Part shown: piece by piece, positions 11,742-20,919 of the stretch
Layout of the letters: every line of letters begins with the position of its first letter
Position numbering within the stretch: the first letter of the stretch is position 1
Assembly: GCA_015179025.1 (NCBI GenBank)
Contig: WHUX01000221.1
Span: 1-64,000 of the forward strand
DNA length: 64,000 nucleotides
Direction: 5' to 3'
From: Terfezia claveryi
Taxonomy: Eukaryota > Ascomycota > Pezizomycetes > Pezizales > Pezizaceae
Notes under the pieces: generated by a model
What the model saw: only the letters and a program-made list of their open reading frames with translations
Database searches by the model: none
Told to the model about the DNA's origin: nothing
Translations under genes and position numbers: made by a program

Positions 11742-12869
11742 CTATGTAAGAGACAGGGCTTTTCCCAACTCATCCACCTCTTCGATCCTGGATTTGGAGA
11801 TGGCGTGGGCGGCCATTGAACGGTTTTTTCGGAGGGGATACGCTGCGATGAAATAGTCCCCCTTTCCGCATGCAATGCACAAACCCTGAGTGCGGCGACG
11901 GTCCCTTTCCTCCTGGGTAAGATGAGGTCTACCTGCTGACAGGTCCATGGGGGCAGCCCCACCCGCTACCAGGGAGGGGTGTGCAGGCTTGTTGACTGGT
12001 ATGGGTTGGGTGCGTGCTATCGGGAAGGGGGTACGGGGAGTCGAGGTCGGGAGTGTCTTTTGGGGGGCTCTTAGTGCCGCTGTCTGCTGTTCCACCCAGC
12101 TAGCTTGCTCAATAAGTTCCTCCAGAGTCTTGGTCGGTGGGCAGTAGACTAGAGCCTTTTTCAGCTCGAAGGTAAGCCCGTCTTTGAACTGGTCGAGCTT
12201 GGCTTCGTCATTCCAATTGAGCTCTACTGCCAGCCTGGAGAACTTGGCAACATAGGTTGATAGTTCATTGTGTTTTTGCTTGAGGTCTCGCAGGGCCCTG
12301 CTGGCGGTTCCTTTAGGATCCAGGTCCCCGAAGGCTCGGTCCAAGATTGCCATTAGTGCCAGGATATCTACTAGATCAATCCCTGTTGCCTTGACGAAGG
12401 GCTGTACTTGGTCCATGGCCTTACCCTCCAGGAGGCCATAGACGTATGAGAGCTGGTGGTGGACAGTGGGGAAGTTCGCCGAGTCCCCAGAGAGTTTTAT
12501 TTGCACAGAGTTCTTCCATGCTTGTAACCAGCCCTGGTCCCTATTAAACTTGGGTGGGGTTGGTAGGTCTTGTATTTTCTGGTTCTTTGGACCGTCGGCC
12601 AGGTCCAACGCATGAGTCAGTCTCCGGATAGTTATCCTGTCCTCTGCTGCATCTTCTCGAAGGAGAGTTATTTCGTCTTCGGCTTCTCAGATTCGCTTTT
12701 CGGCTTTCTGAAGGTCCGCTCCTTGTTGTTCGCCAATGGCATAAGTCTCTGTGAATATTTCGATTACAGTTCTTCGGTAGTATGCTGATAGTTCTGTTGG
12801 GTCTGATGGAATCGGAGTTGCCCTCCAGGCTGTGAATCTATCGGTGGGTAGTAGAATGCTCGCGGACAT
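11742..12869 (-). pseudogene. Element B Gag
   Basis: Gag starts at ATG 12869 (MSASILLPTDRF). A TGA, one transition from CGA, interrupts it near 12688. The frame then continues through a retrotransposon capsid domain (12608 onward; WLQAWKNSVQIKL, LDRAFGDLDPKGTASRAL, SRLAVELNWNDEAKLDQFK). The zinc knuckle reads CIACGKGDYFIAAY: the His and last Cys of the CCHC motif are both Tyr, changes explained by single C-to-T or G-to-A transitions. Packaging function must be lost. Confidence 0.88.
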
Positions 12870-12876
12870 CGTACCG

Positions 12877-12894
12877 GTTGGTTTGAAAGATCCA
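12877..12894 (-). other. Primer-binding-site candidate of element B
   Basis: On the minus strand TGGATCTTTC... begins six bases after the 5' LTR end. A TGG start is expected for priming by a tRNA ending in CCA. The tRNA was not identified. Confidence 0.5.
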
Positions 12895-12900
12895 ACGTAG

Positions 12901-13401
12901 TGTAACGAGGGCTCTGAGGACAAGGCGACTAAGGGGTACACCGGGGCAAGGGCAAGGTTAGGGTGACACATACATAGGAACGCTACGTATGTGACTAGGG
13001 GAAAAGGCTAGGACGGGGGCAAGGGCGAGGGCGAGAGAGGCAGAGGACAAGGGGCACGAGACATGCGGAGGCAGTTGCCGCGTGTGTCAGAGGGAGGCAG
13101 CTGTACTGCAGAGTGGTTCATGAGACAAGGGGGGTACACAAGGGAGGTGTACAAGCGCTGGGAGAGGTAAGGTCCTGTATTGGATATACAAGACGTTGGA
13201 TGGGGATCCAATGAGAGGGTGGAGAGAGCAAGCTATATATACAGGCTTCCTTCCTAGCCAAGGCCACCGGAAGGAATAAGGTTCCCGAGACCCCTTACTA
13301 TCTCGGGAATAGAGATAACAATGATATTAATCAACAATAATGAGAGTTGGACGGAATCCTGTCTGACTCTCAAACCCGGCTAGGAAAGGACGGTTGTGAC
13401 A
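12901..13401 (-). repeat. 5' LTR of element B
   Basis: 501 bp, pairing with 7309-7806. Differences are all G/A or C/T by eye, many at TG/CA dinucleotides, plus one 3-base insertion (CTA, about 13303). The duplication GAGGA follows at 13402-13406. Confidence 0.95.
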
Positions 13402-13406
13402 GAGGA

Positions 13407-14189
13407 TAGCCAAGTTAGCTGTGCCCACTTTGCAGCTTTCCCAGTCAAGCATTGTTTTGCATAGTTCCCTCATGCTCTCGTTGACCCTGTCGTTCCTGTC
13501 TCCAGAGCTTGGAGCCCAAAGGCTCCTTCCAGTGCACATATAAAAGTTATCATACTCTCGGCATCATGTTGCCCATCATACTGTAGTAATCCTGCCAAGT
13601 TCTTGAACGTAAACCATCCGTGCTTACTACTCCTCTCACCCTCTTCCCACTCTCTCTTCTTGTTCCTTCTCTCGCCCCTCAGCATTCTTCCCCCCTTTGC
13701 TAATTCCACTCTGAAGCGTAGTATCTCTTCTTCCTTAGCCCTCAGTTCACCTTTCAGTTCCTCACTTACAGTGCCCCATTGCTTCTGGGCTATCCCTAGT
13801 CCTTGCTCATTCACTTCGAGTCTCTGAGCTTTTTCCTTCCATTGCCTACACTCAAGGCTTGCCTTGGCTACCAGGCATTGGTAGTAGTTTTCTTTCTTCT
13901 GCATCTCTGCATCTATTTCCTCAGCCTTCTTTTTCCACCCTTCCAACCCCTGACTGGCTTCAGACAGGAGTTGTTGATAGTAGTCTTCTTGTACTGTAGC
14001 TGCTAACTTTGCTGCTGCTGATACTGATATCTGGGTTCCTTCGTCGATCACTCTTTGCCTCCACTCATAGAACTGAGGTATACGGTCAGCATATAGTATA
14101 TCGAACGACCTTTCGTTGAATAGATATCCTGGATGAATCCTCGGTGTAACCAGAGGTGCCAATGACTTGGGGTCCCTCCATGGGTCCAT
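13407..14189 (-). pseudogene. N-terminal half of element A Gag, coiled coil
   Basis: An open frame from ATG 14189 (MDPWRDPKSLAPL) runs to a TGA near 13470. It then reads on in the same frame to the insertion point (KAAKWAQLTWL), where it joins WLSSDRIEWEDF on the far side of element B. Residues about 60-190 form a Glu/Lys/Gln-rich coiled coil. The end (FTFKNLAGLLQYDGQHDAES) resembles the start of a capsid domain. Long coiled-coil N-termini are common in fungal gypsy Gags. Alternative view: a host coiled-coil gene, rejected because the frame continues into capsid and zinc knuckle sequence. Confidence 0.75.
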
Positions 14190-14747
14190 GTCGTCCTAGA
14201 TGTAACTCATAGTGGAGCTCCTAGAGGTGGATGTCTTGCTTGATGGGTCTAGGCTCCTCTGTTGCCTTTCTATCCACTGCATCCACAGTGTTCACGAAAA
14301 CCTATTGGTAACTTATATAGAGTGAACAACGTAGGTGTTGCTACCATGTAGTATTATATGTTCATACATTGTTCCTCCCCTCCTCTAACTCCCCCGTCCG
14401 CTCTATATCCTTATGCCAAGCTTGCCAAGATACCTCTACATTGCCACAAGAGATACTGACCTGTCGTTACTTATTCCGTATATAATTGGACATATACGAC
14501 TTGCTGCCACCTTCCCCACGTAGAGGAAAGATGATATGGAGGCGAGCAGCACGAGCAGGAATGTCTATATGGTAAGAGGGATGATAAGTGTAAAGGAGGG
14601 AGATGTGAAGATTGGTACTAAAAGCTGCGTAAGAGGGTACTTATGTATGAAGGATAGTATGTAAGGCTGTGTACGAGGTGGATGTGTATGAAGGGAAGAC
14701 CTAGAGCAGGGGATAACAGAAAGGTAACCCGCTTTGCTATCAGTGTA
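14190..14747. other. Non-coding flank of element A
   Basis: No gene is seen. It should hold the leader and 5' LTR of element A, but no repeat partner exists in the window to define them. A purine-rich stretch lies at about 14520-14700. Confidence 0.4.
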
Positions 14748-14834
14748 TGTTGTGAGCGTACAATATACTATCGGTGTTTGGGCAAACCTAGCACCCAGTG
14801 ATCACGTTTTGTCCTAGCGGTTAACTCTCCAACA
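14748..14834 (+). repeat. Short LTR-like repeat, copy 1
   Basis: An 87-bp unit begins TGTTGTGAGCG and ends CTCTCCAACA, closely matching 51027-51118 and, in its second half, 51355-51398. TGTTG/CAACA termini resemble those of LTRs. The 51-kb copy is followed by a primer-binding-like sequence, this one is not, so this may be a solo terminal repeat (inference). Confidence 0.55.
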
Positions 14835-14921
14835 TATGTAGTGCCTCATTTCGGCAACTTCCAAAAGGGTACCTAGTCTGGTCCGTTCGCGGTTAGTCTG
14901 GTTGGCACGCTCGCGGCACTG

Positions 14922-15539
14922 TCAGCTTCCGCAAGTTTCGATAAACAGTTCATCTTTGACTCGAAGAATAATGAAACTCGTGAAGTTAACAACTCGAGAA
15001 GCTAATAACTGGAACTCTATGAACTCATACAAAGGGAACTCGTGAGAAATTGGAGCATCTAGGTAGCTCGTGATGTAGAAGCTTGAAAAAGGCCTCCGTG
15101 GCCTCATAGGTCTCCTCCCCGTCCTTTCTCCATTCCGGCTTGTCAAGCTCTTCCCAATGCGCTTCTCTCCCAGTAAGGCTCTTCTGAAGCGGTCGAAGCG
15201 TGGGCAGTCAAAAACGATGTGTTCTCCCGTTTCCGATGGGTGACCGCATGAACAGTCCGCAGACTCCGTTTTGCCAATGTGATGGAGCCAGCTCTTCTGA
15301 GGGCCTCTGTTTGTTCGCAGCCAAGTATACCTAGGCTGATAGCGCATGCCGGTCCCACTCAAGTCATCGTGGAAGCCGAGGCCTCCTGGAGTTAGTACAT
15401 TTCTCACGAGATGAATGTTTGATACAACTGGGTCCCATCCTCGGGCATTGGTATGCCTGGATCCAGGACTTGGATTAGATCCCAAGCATTTTCTTCTTTC
15501 TGCCAGGGCCATCTCTCCTGCTTGCCAATTCTCCGTCAC
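14922..15539 (-). pseudogene. 3' end of a Tad-like LINE ORF2
   Basis: The frame encodes a LINE reverse transcriptase C-terminus: RYTWLRTNRGPQKSWLHHIG followed by a CCHC-like zinc motif (CSCGHPSETGEHIVFDC). This matches the region after the RT/RNase H domains of fungal Tad-clade non-LTR elements. The frame ends at TGA 14922. Upstream RT sequence is absent, so it is 5' truncated, the common fate of LINE copies. The tail after the stop carries the dispersed motif TAGTCTGGTTGGCAC. Confidence 0.75.
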
Positions 15540-15842
15540 CCAGGAGAACCGCAGTTGATATGATTGTCAAAATAGCAAGACAGTAGTCTGGTTAGCACAA
15601 GCCCCCCGCCCAGTGCAATGACATTTGCCTAAAAGCAGCAGTAAAAGTCTGTGCCAGCTGCGTAAATCCCCGCTCTGCAGTCCGCCTAACCAGGCATGGA
15701 TCTGTTGCCGCTCGGGTATTGGCGCTGCGTAGAGTATGTTTTGGTTCAGCGCGGCCAGGAACCCGCGGCTTATTTGACAGCGTCACCCTTGCTGCAGTCG
15801 CTCCGTGAGCATGTCAAGACTCACCGATCATAGGTTCAACAG
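15540..15842. other. Non-coding stretch, possible LINE remnant
   Basis: There is no recognisable product. A 64-codon minus frame (15786-15592) has no motif I can name. It again contains the motif AGTCTGGTTAGCACA (15588-15602). Confidence 0.3.
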
Positions 15843-15932
15843 CAATGTTGGAAAAGCATGAGCGTTTAGGGATGTTGGAAAAGCTTGAGCGCTTAGAAAT
15901 GTTGGAAAAGCATGAGCGCGAGGGATGTTGGA
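15843..15932. repeat. Tandem repeat, about 27-30 bp, three copies
   Basis: ATGTTGGAAAAGCNTGAGCG recurs three times with small length changes, and a fourth partial copy (ATGTTGGAA) follows. Confidence 0.75.
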
Positions 15933-16441
15933 ACTTCGCGGGGATTCCTATAAAGGATCCCCAATACGCTATTCTCTTGTAGGTACTCCCTCCTCACGCA
16001 ACGTCTGTATCTTAGCCGCGCTGAATATATTGCGTTCCTCCTCGGAACCCCATTACATATATCTCTAGCATAATCCCATAGTTCATAGCCCAAGGCCCCC
16101 TGGAACGAGCTTATAGTCACAGTCCCGTAACAGAGCGTTACCCGGAGTTCGCGGGGTAAAGGCTGAAGAGGAGTCTGCAGCGCAGTCCGGGGGTGGATCA
16201 GCTGCGGTGATTCGTTGCCATCGCAAATTTGTGTCTCCTGAATTCGGGGATCCGCGAATGCTGATGTCTGATTATTGTGTGTGCCTGATGGAGTCAGTAT
16301 GGTGCCCCAGGAATAATGTAAAGTTGAGTTGGTGATGACGGCGGCAAATGGGAAACTGACGTCGATTTGGTAGGCTGGGACGGACAGAGGCTCCACCAAA
16401 AGTCTTTTCCTCCCTCCGGTTTGGGAATCTTGCATATGCAA
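15893..16441 (-). CDS. Unrecognised 182-residue open frame
   Basis: The frame starts MHMQDSQTGGRKR and ends in the tandem repeat (MLFQHF). It has no signal peptide, membrane segment or motif I know, and its composition is ordinary. With transposon debris on both sides it could be a chance frame or a decayed gene. I list it because it is long for this AT-rich surround, but no function is proposed. Confidence 0.2.
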   Translation of the reverse strand: MHMQDSQTGGRKRLLVEPLSVPAYQIDVSFPFAAVITNSTLHYSWGTILTPSGTHNNQTSAFADPRIQETQICDGNESPQLIHPRTALQTPLQPLPRELRVTLCYGTVTISSFQGALGYELWDYARDICNGVPRRNAIYSARLRYRRCVRREYLQENSVLGILYRNPREVPTSLALMLFQHF

Positions 16442-16822
16442 TACCTATGCACCACATGCAGCTTGGCTTTATTCAGCTCCAAAATAGGTTGCAATGTCAA
16501 TGCAGCCATGTAGGAATGAGTTTTACCTTTACGATAGTCCCATTATCTCTAATAGCACAAGGTCCGCTGGTTCATGTTAGAAATATCTAGAAATATCACA
16601 TGATTCTATATGTACCACAGATTGGCGTCGAAACCAAAATTTATATTTCTTGAGGTCTGTAGGTGATGACTGGCGGGACTGCAGAGACTGGTGGTTCAAG
16701 GAGGAGGTAATGACCTTACAATATGTCCATTTTTATCCTGAAGGCCTGGCTGACAGACCCCTGATCTTTCATACCTTGAGCATCTCGAGATAAAGCAACG
16801 AGACCGTATACGAGTACATACT
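16442..16822. other. Non-coding
   Basis: Nothing recognisable on either strand. Confidence 0.4.
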
Positions 16823-16961
16823 AGTGTGGTGTGCCAAAAGTGGACTAGCACGATTCCCAAAATGGTAGTCTGCGAGACCAGAAAAGGTAGGTAGTGGCCA
16901 AATGGGGACTCTCTACTTAGTGTGACTTCCCAAAAGGTATTCAAGTAACACTAGACTAAGG
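16823..16961 (+). repeat. Dispersed repeat R1, copy 1
   Basis: It aligns with 28289-28420: both read GTGTG..GTG...CCAAAA, then TGGCCAAAT, GGGACTCTCTA, TAGTGTGACTTCCCAAAA and GGTATTCAAG/GGTAATCAAG, ending near a CACTAG-like motif. No coding capacity. Possibly the end of a DNA transposon. Confidence 0.6.
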
Positions 16962-17029
16962 ATGAATGATTAGTCAGGATGATCAAAGCTATACTACAGT
17001 TGGGATGAGGAAAGAGCTTTCCAGATAGT

Positions 17030-17059
17030 TACAAATATATTAACCTGGGTACGAGGCTA
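17030..17059 (-). repeat. Fragment of the TAGCCTCGTA inverted-repeat family
   Basis: The minus strand reads TAGCCTCGTACCCAGGTTAA followed by TATATT, identical to the left end of the copy at 51193. The right half is missing. Confidence 0.7.
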
Positions 17060-17082
17060 ATGTCATCTAACCCAGTTCAAGA

Positions 17083-17304
17083 TCTTTTTCTAATTTTTTT
17101 TCTAGAATTTATACGTCTGTGGAGCCTAAGGCTATGAGACGGCTACGAGAGGCTTGTGCCAACCAGACTATGAGACGGTCCCGTTCCCATCTTAAAAGAC
17201 TCGGTACGCTTACGGAACAAGAAGCAAAACAACAGCCCTGAAATTTAGAAGACCCGCCATCTATAAAACTGTATGGGGTAACGAAATGCCGGACAAGGTA
17301 AAAG
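17083..17304 (-). repeat. 3' tail of LINE-like element interrupted by the copia insertion
   Basis: The minus strand carries TCTTTTAAGATGGGAACGGG, ACCGTCTCATAG and CCTTAGGCTCCACAGACGTA, then an A-rich run at 17100-17083. The same tail ends poly(A) copies near 23.7, 29.7 and 55.3 kb. Because the copia target duplication CCATT (17305-17309) lies at its edge, this tail and the ORF1 at 22.1-23.1 kb were one element before the insertion. Confidence 0.65.
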
Positions 17305-17309
17305 CCATT

Positions 17310-17548
17310 CGTAAGGATTATGAGATCTTAGGATATATGAACGTAGATATTGGGGATTGATCTGTAAGAGAGATGTATTGCTTGCTTGATCTATATCTCT
17401 GCTTTAGGGGTTCTAGCAGTCTATATATACATATCTCCTCCGTATTCGCACATGCTTGTCATATGCCTTCTTATCCACATGCCTCTATGTCCATATGTTG
17501 TTGACGTACTCACATGGTTGCACATGTATTGGAAGAGTATTTCCTACA
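17310..17548 (-). repeat. 3' LTR of copia element
   Basis: The minus strand begins TGTAGGAAATAC and ends CCTTACG, so the terminus is TG...CG instead of the usual CA. It matches 21874-22112 base for base by eye. Confidence 0.93.
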
Positions 17549-17565
17549 CCCTCCTCTACTCTGCC
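17549..17565 (-). other. Polypurine tract of copia element
   Basis: The minus strand GGCAGAGTAGAGGAGGG abuts the 3' LTR. Confidence 0.8.
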
Positions 17566-19155
17566 AATCTCATCCACCGGTCTTGCCATTTTTTAATGGT
17601 AACCATGGGCGTAATCTTGGTAAGAATATCCGCTGGATTTTCCTTGCCTGGGATAGTTGTTATGGCTAATTTTTCTGCTTGCACTTGTTGGCGTAGATAG
17701 TGGTATCGATGTTCAATATGCCTAGTTCGTCTTAAACAGCGAGAGGTATGAGCTAGGTTGAAGGTTCCTTCACTATCTGTTTTTACCGTAGGTTTTAGTG
17801 ATAATCCAAGTTCATCTAGGAGTTGTTGTGCCCAAGCTGCATCTTTGGCTCCTTCACATGCAGCAATATATTCTGCTTCGGTGATTGACAAGGATACAGT
17901 ATCCTGACGGCGACTGTACCATCCTACTGGTTGATCACCGAGAGTCATGAGTATTCCTGTTTGGGATCTCGCTTGTTCACCACCGTAGGATGCATCTGCA
18001 TATATAACGAGGTGTAAATCCGTAGGTTTGCATAGAATTAGTCCTAAATGCTTGGTGTTCTGGAGATATTGGAGAATAGTTAAAGCAGCTCTATAATTTG
18101 TTGTGGAAGGTTTAGATGCTCGCCGTCCCAGAAGGTTGACATGGATAGATATCTCAGGTCTTGTCATTCTTGCAATATAAAGTAGTCCTCCTGTAAGTGC
18201 TTGATATTTCTTAGCATCTTCGAAATGGTCATTAGAGTCGCCATATACTTCTGGATTAATGGGTAAGGAATTCTTATGTTGCGGTTCGCCGTAGAGGAGG
18301 TATTTTGAGGCCATTGTTTCTATAAGTGCCTTTTGGGTCATTATGACTTCCGTATTTGTGTTGTTCCACTTAAGCTCAATTCCTAGGAGTTTCTCTGGAT
18401 TCCCACGCTTTTCAAGCTCAATTTTTTCCTCGATTTTTTCTTCGAATTCTTTGAGTATTGTCTCATTATCCGCAATTCCTATAAGGTCATCGACATGAGT
18501 TCCCAGAATGAAGGAATTATCATGGTTTGTGTAAGTCCCTTCATCTCCAATGTATTGATGGAGTCCTGCAAGTGCTAGAATCTTCTCTAATGTCTTAAAC
18601 CACTCATGCCCTGCTTGTTTTAGCCCATATAGAGCTTTGTTAAGCTTCCAGTATTCGGTCTCTCCATTTTCATTTATATCCGAAATATAGATATCATGAT
18701 GTAAAAGAGCCTGCAAGTAGGCGGCTACCACGTCCCACTGCCGAATTCTCCATTTTTTATACATGGCCAGTATAAGCAGGATTTTCAATGTTTCGGATCT
18801 CATCATTTGTGCGTAGGTTTTGTCGGAATCATAGTTGATCCCATCCTCCTGAGTAAATCCTCTCCCTACTTTTCTGGCTTTGTATTTCTCAATACTTCCG
18901 TCTAATTTTCGCTTTATTGTATAGACCCATTTGGTGTCTACAATCTTGGTCCCTTCTGGGATATCTTCTTTAGTGATTCTTGTGAATACGCCTATATTTC
19001 TGCAATTGCTCTCTTTCTTTAGTTCGTGCTTTTGCCCATTCATGTGCTTGTGCAGAGGATCTGGTTTGTGCATCTGTTGGATGGTCAGAGTTGACTATTC
19101 TGATCGTGGCTTTTTCAGTGACCTTGATTGTAGCTTTCTCAGTGGCCTTTCGTTG
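17556..19155 (-). pseudogene. Copia reverse transcriptase and RNase H
   Basis: A long open part (19073-17556, 505 codons) reads KWVYTIKRK (RT start), WDVVAAYLQA, LNKALYGLKQ, the catalytic THVDDLIGIA (copia DD motif), LLYIARMTRPE, and the RNase H blocks YADASYGG, SITEAEYIAA and HIEHRYHYLR. It ends MRLAE about 10 bases inside the purine tract. Just upstream, TGA (EELGE stop) and a frame change near the residues ESNCRN separate it from the integrase frame. The domain itself looks intact, so it is a dead polyprotein with a well-kept enzyme segment. Confidence 0.88.
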
Positions 19156-19248
19156 TCTTTTAGATTTTCATTCCCCAAGTTCTTCTATCCATTCTGCAGC
19201 ACTTTTCCGATGTCTCCCTTGCTGCAGGGTGGAGTCTTGAGTGCTTTG

Positions 19249-19527
19249 TTGAGCTTTTGCGAGGTCGCTTTCTTGAGCTTTTCCGAGCTCGCTTTCTTGA
19301 GCTTTTCCGAGGTCGCTTTCTTGAGCTTTTCCGAGCTCGCTTTCTTGAGCTTTTCTGAGCTCGCTTTCTTGAGCTTTTTCGAGCTCGCTTTCTTGAGCTT
19401 TTCCGAGCTCGCTTTCTTGGGTTTTTTCGAGCTCGCTTTCTTGACCTTTTCAAAGCTCGTATTCTTGATCTTTTCCGAGCTCGTTTTCTTGGGCTTTTTC
19501 GAGCTCGCTTTCTTGAGCTTTTGCGGG
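19249..19527 (-). repeat. 24-bp coding minisatellite in copia pol
   Basis: Eleven exact-length copies plus a partial one of TTGAGCTTTTCCGAGCTCGC TTTC (plus strand) lie in register. On the minus strand each encodes the octapeptide KAQESELG with variants, between integrase and RT. One copy contains TGA (near 19440). Confidence 0.93.
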
Positions 19528-20919
19528 ATTTTTAGCTAAGGTGCATTTTCCTTTCTCATTGATCGTTATATATGTACCAAATGTAGTTGTATATCCAACG
19601 ATTCGAGCAGTATACCCTCGAGGGGCTAATTTATCTGAGGCTTTATTCTCATAGTTAAAGCAAATGACTTTTTGGCCGAATGATCTTAGGTTGCTTCGCT
19701 CTTGTAGAGCGTTTTTCTTAAAGAGTACTTCAATTGGTATTCCTCCATTCAGAGCTTTATGGGGAACTCTGTTTTTTGTGTACACTGCCCATTGTGCAGC
19801 TTTGTCCCAGAGGTTTTTTGGCATTTTTGCTGCTAGCAGAGCCGTTCTACTCATGGTCATGATGGTCCTATTTGTGCGTTCTGCAACAGCATTTGTCTCG
19901 CTGTGTCTTGGTACTGTCTCTTTAAGAGTAATTCCTCTCTGTTGTAGTTCAGTGTTGAGCTTGAGTGTATGGAACTCGCCCCCCCAGTCTGCTTGTATTT
20001 GGACGACTTTATGTTGGTGGCCAGCTTTGTTTTCCAGGGCATTGATAATTCCAATAAGTGCTCCTGCTGCATCGCTTTTTTGCTTTAGAGATCTAGCTAC
20101 TATATATCTACTGTAATCATCAGTTACTAGTAGGAGATATCTATATTGGCTGGAAAGGGTTATTGGGTCTATAGGCCCAATTAAGTCTACATGTAATCGT
20201 TCCAGTGGTTTGGATGTCCTTATTCCTTGTTCCTTTTTAGCTGCTGGTTTTGTTGCTTTACTGAGTTGGCATGCGTCGCAGGCAATTGCTGGTTAGATCA
20301 TTTTTCCTAGTAGCTGATATTCCGGGAGGGTTTTTAGTGTATTGAAGGAAATATGCCCATATCGCTCATGTAGTGCCATTAATTTGTTGTAAGCAGCTAA
20401 TGGTTGTTGGATAGTTGGAGTCATAGCCGGCATTTGCTGTTTAGCCGATGTTTGGTAGGCGGCCGGTGTCTGCTGAGCAGCTGATGTCTGCTTGGGCTGA
20501 ACGGCCGGTATTTGTTGGGCAATTGATATATGGAATCGGGTCTGGTCGGGTATTATCCAGAGTGCACCTTTATTGTCTCTTTCCATATTGTAGAGGATTT
20601 TTCCTCCCTTCTTTAGCTTGGCTACTTTACCATGTACTTGTAGGATATGTTTATCTGGCATCCTTTCTCCACTGATGATATTGCTGTATGTTGGATCATA
20701 TAGGCATTCTTTGTGGTATATCGTTCTTCCATTACATTGGAGTGTCAGTGTACCCATAGTGGTACAGATGGATTCTGCTCCATTATGTCCTTTTACCACT
20801 AGGTTGAGATTGTCCTGTATTTCCGATAGCCTTCCAAGTTCGTTCGTTGTGTGATGAGATGCAGCCGTATCATATTGGTATGCTCCTGTTGGTCCTCCGT
20901 CTGCTTTTCCTATTGTTAT
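19450..20919 (-). pseudogene. Copia protease and integrase
   Basis: After a TAG that ends Gag, the same frame continues with the protease site YDTAASHH. The integrase zinc motif follows (HERYGH ... CDACQ), interrupted by TAA at about 20295-20293. The catalytic core has Asp in LHVDLIGPI, Asp in IQADWGGEFH and Glu in SETNAVAERTN. It ends in the 24-bp repeats, where a TGA closes it at 19450. All stops but one could be single transitions from CAG, CAA or CGA. The HHCC and DDE residues are all present. Confidence 0.88.

Larger units (their letters stand above)
7309..13401 (-). mobile_element. Complete Ty3/gypsy chromovirus B inserted in element A
   Basis: This 6093-bp element has two LTRs (498 and 501 bp), TG...CA termini, a 5-bp target duplication GAGGA (7304-7308 and 13402-13406), a primer-binding-site candidate and a polypurine tract. 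Gag, protease, RT, RNase H, integrase and chromodomain lie in that order on the minus strand. Every gene is broken by stops. The LTRs differ at about three dozen sites by eye, all transitions, plus one 3-base gap, which is the pattern RIP leaves. It is the second insertion into element A's Gag. Confidence 0.95.
2333..14189 (-). mobile_element. Ty3/gypsy retrotransposon A, the outer host of the nest
   Basis: Read on the minus strand, the order is Gag N-terminus (14189-13407), insert B (13406-7309), Gag middle (7308-6702), a Fot1/pogo insert (6701-4105), then Gag C-terminus with zinc knuckle, protease and reverse transcriptase (4104-2343). The rest of Pol is cut off by element C. The parts are assigned to one element because the Gag frame continues across both insertion points once one target duplication is kept. 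No LTR was recognised upstream of 14189, so the true 5' border is unknown. Confidence 0.8.

Noticed and set aside
13603..14006. Plus-strand Leu/Ser/Pro-rich frames over 13.6-14.0 kb
   Set aside because: They are antisense of the Gag coiled coil, and their composition mirrors Lys/Glu codons.
15893..16441. Assigning a function to the 182-residue frame
   Set aside because: No recognisable motif. It is kept only as a low-confidence open frame.
19160..19453. Arg/Lys-rich 97-codon frame and the opposite Phe/Leu/Ser-rich frame 18931-19539
   Set aside because: Both are shadows of the 24-bp repeat. Integrase and RT frames on either side show which frame is real.
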